From: CAYNHF01 sp964397045 | GTDB taxonomy: Bacteria; Actinomycetota; Acidimicrobiia; Spongiisociales; UBA5794 | Assembly (NCBI GenBank): GCA_964397045.1 | Contig: CAYNHF010000027.1 | Location: 1-64,000 of the forward strand | Direction of reading: 5' to 3' | Length of the DNA stretch: 64,000 nt | Notes under the pieces: model-generated | The model's input: the letters and a program-made list of their open reading frames with translations, nothing else | The model's database searches: none | Told to the model about the DNA's origin: nothing | In this document: positions 28,029 to 35,194 of the stretch, piece after piece | Layout of the letters: each line of letters opens with the position of its first letter | Position numbering within the stretch: position 1 is the stretch's first letter | Translations under genes and position numbers: made by a program

Positions 28029-29441
28029 TCAGGTCAGCGGGACGGCCGGGATGTTCAGAGCATCCGCCAGTGCGCACAACTCGGCGCGGATGTCTCCGTA
28101 GGCGATGCCGTAGTGGTGCTCGAGGCCCTCGCTCATGATGGTGTCGAAGACCTTCGACGCCGGTGCGCCGAAGCGGATCACTCCCGAAGTGCCGGTGAAT
28201 GCCGGATGCCTCGTCAACATCTCGCCGCTTCCGATGACCAGCCGCTGCTGGTTCCCGGATTGGCTCAGCCTCGCCAGCGTGACCGAACCCGGCCGCAGCG
28301 CGAATTCGTTCAGGAGAGGCATGGCCCGGTTCGAGTGGAGTGTCCCTCGCGGGGTGGGATCCGGTGCCGCCATCTCTAGTGGGGCCAGGCCGCAGTGCCA
28401 GAGCACGCCGGTGTCGTCTGCGAAGTCGAGATCGACGAGGTCGGCGACGAACGCGGGTGCACCGGTGATGCCCTGCAGGATGATGCTCGTGACCGCCCCG
28501 TACACGTCTGCTTCGCAGCAGCCGGGTACGCCGGCGGAGTTGCAGAGAGACATCGCGGTACAGGCAGCTCCGCCGTACTCGGTGAAACACTCGGGCCAGC
28601 ATCGGGTGGCAAATGCCGTCCAGTCTCGGTCTTCGACCAACCGGCGCATCCCGAGTTGCAGTTCGAGGCTGCGATCGATGCTGTCTGAGTTGAGTTCATC
28701 TAGGCCCGCCAGCGACGTGGTGACCCGTTCCCTCAGTTCAGCGCGGTCGGTCGGGTCGGTGGCTGCTGCCGTCGTGAACAACCGGGGCAGGTCGATCGGG
28801 TCGACTCGGGTGCCGGTGATTCGGGCCAGCGTCGCCGGGTCGTAGTCGCAGGGTTCGAACCCTCCTGGACGTTCTCCGATGAGCCCGACCGTCGACTTCG
28901 CCAGGGTCGCCGCCACGCGTAGTGCCGTCTTCCGGGAGGCTTCGTCGACGAGGGGCAAGTCGACGGCGGTCGGGTGATCTTCCGACTGTGCCTTCGTGAT
29001 GGCAGCGAGGAGGAGTTCGTCGATGCCGGCAGCCGCAGGGTCTCCCAGCACGTAGCGATAATCCCTGCCTGCCCGCCTGAGGGCGTACGCCGCGAGATTG
29101 ATGCCGCAGAATGAGTTGAGCCGCAGCCTCCCGCCGACTCTTGCCTCGGGGACTGCCCAGAGCACTAAGGGTGCAGGGTTGGCATTCGCAACCGTAGTTG
29201 CCAGGGTTGAGTCTGCGAAGCTTGCCTGCACCACCACGACTGCGTCGAGCCGGATGCCGCGGAGCGGCGCCAGTGCCAGGTCGAGCGATTCAGGATCCAG
29301 AGCAAGCGCCGCAGCGCCGGTGACCTCGACCCCCGGCAACCCGGCAACGGCTTCGCGCGCCGCAGCTGCCTTTTCCTCCGCATAGGGAACGTCGAAGGTG
29401 GGACGGGCGATGCCGATCACCCCGACTCGTCGCGCCCTCAT
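28029..29441 (-). CDS. L-fucose-isomerase-family sugar isomerase, candidate sulfoquinovose isomerase
   Basis: 470 residues. N-terminal Rossmann-like half with IGIARPTFDVPYAEEK; C-terminal half with CWPE (281-284), LCNSAGVPGCCEADVYGA (Glu310 and Asp312 as likely metal ligands/catalytic residues), DLDFADD and WHCGLAP (His349), which is the pattern of the FucI/AraA superfamily. These enzymes interconvert aldoses and ketoses with Mn2+. ATG at 29441 overlaps the aldolase stop (ATGA), which fixes the start; the longer frame to 29534 is not coding. FucI-like isomerases serve sulfoquinovose in the sulfo-EMP2 and sulfo-transketolase routes; other 6-modified or deoxy sugars are possible. Confidence 0.8.
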   Translation of the reverse strand: MRARRVGVIGIARPTFDVPYAEEKAAAAREAVAGLPGVEVTGAAALALDPESLDLALAPLRGIRLDAVVVVQASFADSTLATTVANANPAPLVLWAVPEARVGGRLRLNSFCGINLAAYALRRAGRDYRYVLGDPAAAGIDELLLAAITKAQSEDHPTAVDLPLVDEASRKTALRVAATLAKSTVGLIGERPGGFEPCDYDPATLARITGTRVDPIDLPRLFTTAAATDPTDRAELRERVTTSLAGLDELNSDSIDRSLELQLGMRRLVEDRDWTAFATRCWPECFTEYGGAACTAMSLCNSAGVPGCCEADVYGAVTSIILQGITGAPAFVADLVDLDFADDTGVLWHCGLAPLEMAAPDPTPRGTLHSNRAMPLLNEFALRPGSVTLARLSQSGNQQRLVIGSGEMLTRHPAFTGTSGVIRFGAPASKVFDTIMSEGLEHHYGIAYGDIRAELCALADALNIPAVPLT

Positions 29442-30487
29442 TCCGGGGCGATTCCCGCGTAGTTGACCCGGAACGCAGGTCCGGCCGCGATCAGGGTCGG
29501 GCCCTCCGGGCCATACGAGGGGGAGGCGTGCCACGGCGTGGCCGCTTCGTCGGTGAGGGCGTTGATCTGTCGCATGTATCCGACGGCCTCATCCTCCAGC
29601 TCAGACCGCATCGCCGTCAGATCGGGGAACTGCTGGAACGCGTCCCACCAGATGGCCCTGCCTGCCAAATAGCCGCTGGCACCCGATTGAAACGCCATCT
29701 GCAGGATTCTGACGAACTGATCCTGGGTGACTCCGGCCGAAAGCATGACCCACGGGCGACCGGCGGCGCGGCCCATCTCGTCGAAGAGGTCTTGGGTCTC
29801 GGCGGCGCGGGGTTCCTCGGTGTCGGGTACCGCACTTCCGGGAACCGGGCTCTCCAGCTTGAACATATCGACGCCGTATTCGGGTGATGCAAAAGTCGTC
29901 ACGCTCTCCAGGACGTGATCGGCGCGTTTTCCGGGCTGTTCGACGTAGTCGGTGGTGTGCCCGGCATCGCCTTGCATCGGATATACGAGCAACTCCAGGA
30001 CGAACGGGATGTCGTACCTGGCGCAGTCGCGGCCGATCGCGGCAACGAACTCTTGTTGATGAGCCAAGGTCGCGGGCGACGCATCGGGGCGGTACCAGGC
30101 CAGAAGCTTGACGGCGTCCGCGCCGGTCCCCTTGATTTTGGCGACGCTCCAATGGTCGATCATTCTGGAGCGGCGTCCATCGATATCGTCCTCGAACACC
30201 GAATCTTCGAGCGTGAGGATCAAGCCGGATCTCGGAGGGACGAGTTGCACCGCGGCGGGAAAGGCGAAGTGAGGGTCGAGCAGCAACGCGGATGACGCCG
30301 GGCCGAGCACCTCGACGAGCAACGCCTTCACGTCGCAGACGTCGCCGTACGGAGCCAGTTCGAGTTGGCGGCGCTCGGCAACGAGGTTCTTGATCGGCGG
30401 GCGCTGATCGACTGCGGTCATCTTGAAACGACCTGCCGGATCCGCGAGCCGGCGAAGCCCCCACCACTTACCAGGTGTCAGTTCCAT
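29438..30487 (-). CDS. LacD-type class I aldolase (tagatose-bisphosphate / sulfofructose-phosphate aldolase-like)
   Basis: About 349 residues. Clear LacD/YihT likeness: TAVDQRPPIKN, SALLLDPHF, DHWSVAKIKGTGADAVKLL, YDIPFVLELLVYP, YGVDMFKLESPV with the Schiff-base Lys210, WVMLSAGVT and GYLAGRAIWW. These TIM-barrel enzymes cleave ketose 1-phosphates into dihydroxyacetone phosphate and an aldehyde. The ATG at 30487 has GGAGG nine bases upstream; the ATG at 30493 is only three bases from it. It overlaps the kinase gene by 20 bases and the isomerase by four, so the three are translated together. Confidence 0.85.
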   Translation of the reverse strand: MELTPGKWWGLRRLADPAGRFKMTAVDQRPPIKNLVAERRQLELAPYGDVCDVKALLVEVLGPASSALLLDPHFAFPAAVQLVPPRSGLILTLEDSVFEDDIDGRRSRMIDHWSVAKIKGTGADAVKLLAWYRPDASPATLAHQQEFVAAIGRDCARYDIPFVLELLVYPMQGDAGHTTDYVEQPGKRADHVLESVTTFASPEYGVDMFKLESPVPGSAVPDTEEPRAAETQDLFDEMGRAAGRPWVMLSAGVTQDQFVRILQMAFQSGASGYLAGRAIWWDAFQQFPDLTAMRSELEDEAVGYMRQINALTDEAATPWHASPSYGPEGPTLIAAGPAFRVNYAGIAPE

Positions 30488-31388
30488 ATCCATGCTCCTC
30501 CATGAAGGTGATCAGTTCATCGCGTGTCGGGGCTCCGGCTCGTCCTCCCGGGCGTGTGCATTTGATCGCCGCCGCCGCAGAGGCCGGAATCAATGCTTGC
30601 TCGGGCGCGATCCCGCGCCCGATGGCGAGAGCGAAGGCACCGTGGAAGACGTCTCCTGCCCCGAGGGTGTCGACGACGTCGACGGTGAACGCCGGCACGT
30701 GCCCAGCATCTTCGTCGGCAAGGTAAGTCGTGCCCTCGGCCCCCGCGGTCACCGCCAGCCAGGCGGAAGATCTCTTGCGCACCTTCCGCAATCCGGCGAC
30801 CGGGTCGGTCGTGCCGGTGACTGCAGCCAGGGCCGGAGCTGAGAAGACGACGTAGCCCGCAAGCAGCAGTGCGATCTCGCCTGCGGCGACGTCCGTCAGG
30901 TCGTAGTCGACGATTGACGGCACACTGGTCGCGGTTGCCGTCGCGAGTGCGGCTTCGCAGCCGGCAGCCCAGCGCAGATCGGTCAGCACGGCGTCTGCGT
31001 CGAACACTGCCTCGACCACGAGGGGTTCGACGCCGGCCATGGTGCTCTGAGCGGTGTGATTGATGATCATCCGCTCACCGGCGTCATCGATGATCACTGC
31101 TGAGGTGGGGGAGGGGCGGTCGGCGCTGCGACCGACCCAACGCGTGTCCACTCCGACGGCGTCCAGATCGGCGATGATCTCGTCCCCGGCGGCGTCGTTA
31201 CCGAGGCCTCCGACGAAACGAGCGGTTCCACCGAGGCGACTGATGGTGACCGCAGCGCTGGCTGCCGGTCCGCCACCCACGTCTGCCTGCGACGTGGCGA
31301 AGTGCTTGCCCTCCCCGTGCGGCATGCTGGGCACCCGGTACACGTGATCCAATACTGCGGTGCCGACGCAAGCAATCACCGGGCTCAT
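30468..31388 (-). CDS. PfkB-family sugar kinase, candidate (sulfo)fructose kinase
   Basis: 306 residues of the ribokinase/PfkB fold: GGGPAASAAVTISRLGG near the N-terminus and DTLGAGDVFHGAFALAIGRG with catalytic Asp246. It would phosphorylate the ketose made by the isomerase at C1, feeding the aldolase. ATGA overlap with the dehydrogenase gene and a 20-base overlap with the aldolase place it inside one operon. Substrate specificity inside the PfkB family is poorly predictable by eye; YihV-like sulfofructose kinases belong to the same family. Confidence 0.85.
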   Translation of the reverse strand: MSPVIACVGTAVLDHVYRVPSMPHGEGKHFATSQADVGGGPAASAAVTISRLGGTARFVGGLGNDAAGDEIIADLDAVGVDTRWVGRSADRPSPTSAVIIDDAGERMIINHTAQSTMAGVEPLVVEAVFDADAVLTDLRWAAGCEAALATATATSVPSIVDYDLTDVAAGEIALLLAGYVVFSAPALAAVTGTTDPVAGLRKVRKRSSAWLAVTAGAEGTTYLADEDAGHVPAFTVDVVDTLGAGDVFHGAFALAIGRGIAPEQALIPASAAAAIKCTRPGGRAGAPTRDELITFMEEHGYGTDTW

Positions 31389-32317
31389 TCGGTTCCATCC
31401 AATGTTCGGAGGACCGCGGCCGCAACTACCTCGCTGATGCGATCGTTGGCCTCTTCGGTGTGCCCCGCAACGTGCGGCGAGAGGATGACGTTCGACAACC
31501 CGGCGAATATGGCGCCGTCGCTTGCGTCGAGCGGTTCATGCTCGAAGACGTCGAGGGCGGCGCCACCGAGCGCACCGCGACGGAGCGCCGCTGCCAGAGC
31601 GGTTTCGTCGACGATGCCGCCGCGCGACGTGTTCACGAGGACGGCACCAGGTCGCATGGCTGCGATACGACTCTGATCTATCAGCCGTCTGGTGTCTTCG
31701 GTCAGCGGCACGTGAATCGAGATGGCGTCTGCGGCGGCCACCAGTTCGTCGATTGACACTCGGTCGACGAGCGACCAGGTCGGGTCACCTTGTGGAATGA
31801 ATGGGTCGAAGGCACCTACCTGCATGCCGATGCCGAGTGCTCGCGATGCGACCTCCCTCGCGATTGCCCCGAACCCAATCAGGCCGAGCCGCTTGCCGGC
31901 AAGCTCCCTACCGAGGACGTGCTCCCGGGGCCAGTCGCCGGCGATGACCATGTCGGTGACGGACAGGGCGCTTCGGGCCAGCACGAGCAGCGCCCCGATG
32001 ACGTACTCGGCCACCGCGATCGCGTTGGCGCCTGCGGCCGGATGCACCGCGATGCCTCGGGTCGCGCATGCTGCCGTGTCGATGTTGTCGAGTCCGGCAC
32101 CGAGGCGGCCCACCGCCACCAGGCTCGGCGCGGCGTCGAGCAGACTCAGGTCCACCAGCGTGCGGTTGCGGACGATCAGCGCGGCTGCGTCTGCCGCGAA
32201 GACGCGAAGTCGCGCCGGGTCGGCGTGAAGGTCCGGGTCGTAGCGCACATCGTGGCGAGCTTCCATTGCCGTGCGGCCGGGAGCAGCCATGTATTCGGTG
32301 ACAACGATGGTGGCCAT
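31385..32317 (-). CDS. D-isomer-specific 2-hydroxyacid dehydrogenase, candidate sulfolactate dehydrogenase
   Basis: 310 residues, SerA-like without ACT domain. NAD fold at LGLIGFGAIAREVA (144-157); catalytic triad Arg232 (NTSRGGIVDE), Glu261 (FEHEPLD) and His282 (SPHVAGHTEE). Start ATG at 32317 lies two bases after the stop of the threonine-synthase-like gene. The long open frame upstream of it is antisense shadow. Family members oxidise D-3-phosphoglycerate, glyoxylate/hydroxypyruvate and, in the SlcC branch, (S)-sulfolactate to sulfopyruvate. The operon context makes a role on the C3 acid from the ALDH step attractive but unproven. Confidence 0.85.
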   Translation of the reverse strand: MATIVVTEYMAAPGRTAMEARHDVRYDPDLHADPARLRVFAADAAALIVRNRTLVDLSLLDAAPSLVAVGRLGAGLDNIDTAACATRGIAVHPAAGANAIAVAEYVIGALLVLARSALSVTDMVIAGDWPREHVLGRELAGKRLGLIGFGAIAREVASRALGIGMQVGAFDPFIPQGDPTWSLVDRVSIDELVAAADAISIHVPLTEDTRRLIDQSRIAAMRPGAVLVNTSRGGIVDETALAAALRRGALGGAALDVFEHEPLDASDGAIFAGLSNVILSPHVAGHTEEANDRISEVVAAAVLRTLDGTE

Positions 32318-32319
32318 GA

Positions 32320-33576
32320 CTATGCCCGAACCACCGTGTCCCAGTCGACTGGTGCGGTGTGGTCGATGGTCTCCTCCGCAGACGGCATCGGGTACTTGAG
32401 TCCGTTTCCGCAGTTGAAGAGCACGGCACGTTCGCTTCCCGAAACCAGCCCTGCTTCTCGAGCCTTGCGGTACGCGGCGAAGGTGGCAGCACCTTCCGGA
32501 GACAAGAGCAGTCCGTCTCGAGCCGGGATGTCCACCTGGGCAGCTCCGATCTCGTCGTCGCCCACTGCGATGGCGAAACCGTCGCTCTGGCGCACTGCAT
32601 CGAGGATGAGGAAGTCTCCGATCGCCACGGGGACTCGAATCCCAGCCGCAATCGTGTGAGCATCTTCCCAGAGCGCGGCGTGATCGGCTCCTTCCTCCCA
32701 GGCCCTGACGATCGGGGCGCAACCTTCGGCCTGCACGGCGACCATGCGCGGCAGGTCGGGGCCAAGCCAACCCATTGCCTGGAGTTCGTGGAAGGCTTTC
32801 CACATCCCGATGAGCCCGGTGCCGCCGCCGGTCGGGTAGAAGATCACGTCTGGCAGCTGCCAGCCGAGTTGTTCCGCTAGCTCGAGGCCCATTGTCTTCT
32901 TGCCTTCGATCCGGTAGGGCTCCTTGAGAGTCGAGACGTCGAACCAGCCGACGGCTTCTTTGCCGAGGCCGACGATCTTGCCGCAGTCGTTGATCAGACC
33001 GTTGACCTTCCACACCCTGGCTCCCTGCAACGCCATCTCGCGGACGTTCACCTCAGGGGTGTCGTCCGGGCAGAAGACGAACGTTTCGATTCCTGCCCGG
33101 CTCGCGTAGGCGGCGAGCGCGGCCCCGGCGTTCCCGTTGGTGGGCATGGCGATCTGGGTGACCCCCAGCTCTTTGGCCATCGAGACTGCCAGTGCGAGCC
33201 CTCTGGCCTTGAACGATCCAGTCGGCAACCGGCCTTCGTCCTTGACCACCAGCCAGTCGGCGCCGAGGTCGGCACCGATCCGATCGAGCGGCACGAGTGG
33301 GGTGGCCGTCTCGCCGAGGGAGACGATGTTGGCTGTGTGCCGCACCGGAAGCAGTTCCCGATAACGCCAGAGATCGTCGGGGCGGGCGGCCAGGGCCTCC
33401 TTGTCTACGGCGGCGGCGACTCCTTCCAGGTCGTACCGCACCAGGAGGGGCTTGTCGGAAGCGGAGAGCCCCCGGAGTTCGTTCGCCGGGTACCGCTCTC
33501 CGGTGGCGGAACACTCCAGGTGGGTGACGAAGGTGGAACGCTGGCTCGTGAGATTGGCATTCGATGGAGCGATCAT
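32320..33576 (-). CDS. Threonine-synthase-family PLP enzyme
   Basis: 418 residues, fold type II. PLP Lys123 in PTGSFKARG, the Asn/Gly loop MPTNGNAGAALAAYASRAGI, EPYRIEGKKTMGLELAEQLG, and the phosphate-binding PTGGGTGLIGMWKAF. This is a good match to threonine synthase (O-phosphohomoserine to threonine). It is the first gene of the sugar-type operon, however, next to a hydroxyacid dehydrogenase, and no other threonine-pathway gene is near. Cysteate synthase is a known relative of threonine synthase, so a role on cysteate or another three-carbon amino acid is possible. Biosynthetic threonine synthase remains the default reading. Confidence 0.78.
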   Translation of the reverse strand: MIAPSNANLTSQRSTFVTHLECSATGERYPANELRGLSASDKPLLVRYDLEGVAAAVDKEALAARPDDLWRYRELLPVRHTANIVSLGETATPLVPLDRIGADLGADWLVVKDEGRLPTGSFKARGLALAVSMAKELGVTQIAMPTNGNAGAALAAYASRAGIETFVFCPDDTPEVNVREMALQGARVWKVNGLINDCGKIVGLGKEAVGWFDVSTLKEPYRIEGKKTMGLELAEQLGWQLPDVIFYPTGGGTGLIGMWKAFHELQAMGWLGPDLPRMVAVQAEGCAPIVRAWEEGADHAALWEDAHTIAAGIRVPVAIGDFLILDAVRQSDGFAIAVGDDEIGAAQVDIPARDGLLLSPEGAATFAAYRKAREAGLVSGSERAVLFNCGNGLKYPMPSAEETIDHTAPVDWDTVVRA

Positions 33577-33661
33577 GGAAGCGAGTGTAGGAGGAGGACC
33601 CCGGCGGGGATCTGCTCGCTCATCCCTCCACGACCCCGAGCCGCGCGTTCTTGCCTGGCCT

Positions 33662-33681
33662 TTACCCCACCAAGGGGGTAA
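33662..33681. promoter_or_regulatory. Palindrome in the divergent promoter region, candidate operator
   Basis: TTACCCC, six bases, GGGGTAA: a perfect 7-bp dyad in the 162-base gap between the divergent threonine-synthase-like gene and the ABC binding-protein gene. It lies about 57 bases before the binding-protein ATG. Symmetry and position suit an operator for a dimeric repressor controlling both directions. No regulator gene lies in the cluster, so the cognate protein would be encoded elsewhere. Confidence 0.5.
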
Positions 33682-33738
33682 CGTCCTCCCTGTGCCCGCG
33701 ATCTGCGGGCGCGGAAGAACCCCTTTTACGGAGGAACT

Positions 33739-35100
33739 ATGAAGCGATTCAATTGGCTTCTGGTCGCGCTTGTCGCGTTTGCCCTCATTGCAGCCGCGTG
33801 TGCGGACGATGAAGGTGATGACACCACCACGACGTCCACGACGGCGGGTGACAGTGGCACGACCGAAACCACCGAGGCGATGGCGGACCTGTCCGGTACA
33901 ACCGTGACGGTGTTCGGCTCCGAGAGCTCGGATGAAGAGGCAGGCGCCATGCAGGACGCCCTCGACGTCTTCGCCGAGGAGACCGGTATCAACATCGTGT
34001 TCACGGGTGCCCGTGACTTCTCGGACCAGATCAATGCGCAGGCTGCCGGTGGTAACCCGCCGGACATCGCGATCTTCCCGCAGCCGGGCAAGGTTGCCGA
34101 CTTTGCGCGTGAAGGATTCATCCTGCCGGTTCCCGACAGCGTCAACGAGGTGCTGAAGGCGAACTGGGACCAGGCGTGGATCGATTTCGGCACCGTGGAC
34201 GGCGTGCAGTACGGCGTCAACAACAAGTCAGACATCAAGTCACTCGTCTGGTACAGCCCCTCGGCGTTCTCCGAGGCCGGCTATGCAGTCCCGGCTAGCT
34301 GGGATGACCTGAAGGCCCTGACGGCGACGATGGTTGCCGACGGACTGACCCCATGGTGTGTTGGTATCGAGTCCGGTCCGGCAACGGGCTGGCCCTACAC
34401 CGATTGGATCGAGGACCTGACGCTCCGTTTCGAGGGCGCCGACTACTTCGACCAGTGGGTTTCCAACGACGTGAAGTTCAGCGATCCCGGCATGCAGGCC
34501 ATCTGGACCGAGGTGCTGTCACTGTGGAACTCCGCAGGCAACACGTATGCGGCCGGTGGTTCGATTGCAGCCACTCCGTTCGGCGACAACGGTCAGCCGC
34601 TGGCAGACGGCACGTGCATGATGCACCGCCAGGCGTCGTTCTTCTCGGCGTTTCTGCCTGAGGGCACTCCGACGGGACCGGACGGGATCTCCGTCTTCTA
34701 CTTCCCGCCGGGACCGAATGGTGAGCGCCCGGTGCTCGGTGGCGGCACGCTCGCTTCCGCGTTCCGTGACGCACCTGAGGTGTGGGCGGTCATGGAGTAC
34801 TACGCCACCGGCGAATACGCCACCAACCGCCAGCTGGCACAGCAGACTCGCAAGAACGGACAACTGTCCGGCTTCCTGTCTGCGAACCAGAATCAGGACC
34901 TGTCTGCGTACCTGCCGCTGGAGCAAGAGATGATCAGCATCATGCTCGGCGCAGAGGTGCTGCGGTTCGACGGTTCCGACCTGATGCCCGCGGCCGTTGG
35001 CTCGGGTAGCTTCTGGACCGAAGGCACCAGCGCGGTGAATGGCGACAAGACGGTCGAGGAAGCCACTGCGGCGATCGACGCCTCGTGGCCGACCGAGTAA
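33739..35100 (+). CDS. ABC sugar transporter substrate-binding lipoprotein (alpha-glucoside type)
   Basis: 453 residues. Lipoprotein signal peptide ending LIAAAC (Cys21), Thr-rich linker to about 45, then a class-I/cluster-D binding protein similar to AglE: GGNPPDIAIFPQPGKVADFA, WYSPSAFSEAGYAVPASWDD, TGWPYTDWIED and FFSAFLPEG. A strong ribosome site ACGGAGGAAC precedes the ATG. It would deliver an oligosaccharide or glycoside to the two permeases encoded downstream; no ATPase gene is present, so a shared MsmK/MalK-type ATPase must be used. The alpha-glucoside likeness fits uptake of a glycoside such as sulfoquinovosyl glycerol. Confidence 0.88.
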   Translation: MKRFNWLLVALVAFALIAAACADDEGDDTTTTSTTAGDSGTTETTEAMADLSGTTVTVFGSESSDEEAGAMQDALDVFAEETGINIVFTGARDFSDQINAQAAGGNPPDIAIFPQPGKVADFAREGFILPVPDSVNEVLKANWDQAWIDFGTVDGVQYGVNNKSDIKSLVWYSPSAFSEAGYAVPASWDDLKALTATMVADGLTPWCVGIESGPATGWPYTDWIEDLTLRFEGADYFDQWVSNDVKFSDPGMQAIWTEVLSLWNSAGNTYAAGGSIAATPFGDNGQPLADGTCMMHRQASFFSAFLPEGTPTGPDGISVFYFPPGPNGERPVLGGGTLASAFRDAPEVWAVMEYYATGEYATNRQLAQQTRKNGQLSGFLSANQNQDLSAYLPLEQEMISIMLGAEVLRFDGSDLMPAAVGSGSFWTEGTSAVNGDKTVEEATAAIDASWPTE

Positions 35101-35123
35101 CACCAACTATCAGCTGACAACGT

Positions 35124-35158
35124 CAGAGAGCCGGCCTGCGACGCAGGCCGGCTCTCTG
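35124..35158 (+). terminator. Strong intercistronic hairpin between binding protein and permeases
   Basis: A perfect 16-bp stem (CAGAGAGCCGGCCTGC with GCAGGCCGGCTCTCTG) closed by a three-base loop, 23 bases after the binding-protein stop and 37 bases before the permease start. No T run follows, so it is more likely a partial terminator or an mRNA-stabilising hairpin that keeps the binding protein more abundant than the permeases, as in mal-type operons. Confidence 0.7.
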
Positions 35159-35194
35159 CTATGGTCGCCACGCGGAGGAGACACGGGAGGGACG

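Noticed and set aside
32318..33013. Upstream extension of the hydroxyacid dehydrogenase frame
   Set aside because: It runs antisense-in-frame through the threonine-synthase-like gene and is Arg-rich; the ATG at 32317 fits the fold and spacing.
26852..33576. myo-Inositol degradation cluster (PfkB kinase, Gfo/Idh/MocA, ALDH)
   Set aside because: No IolD, IolE or IolB-like genes, while a FucI-like isomerase and LacD-like aldolase are present, which the inositol route does not use.
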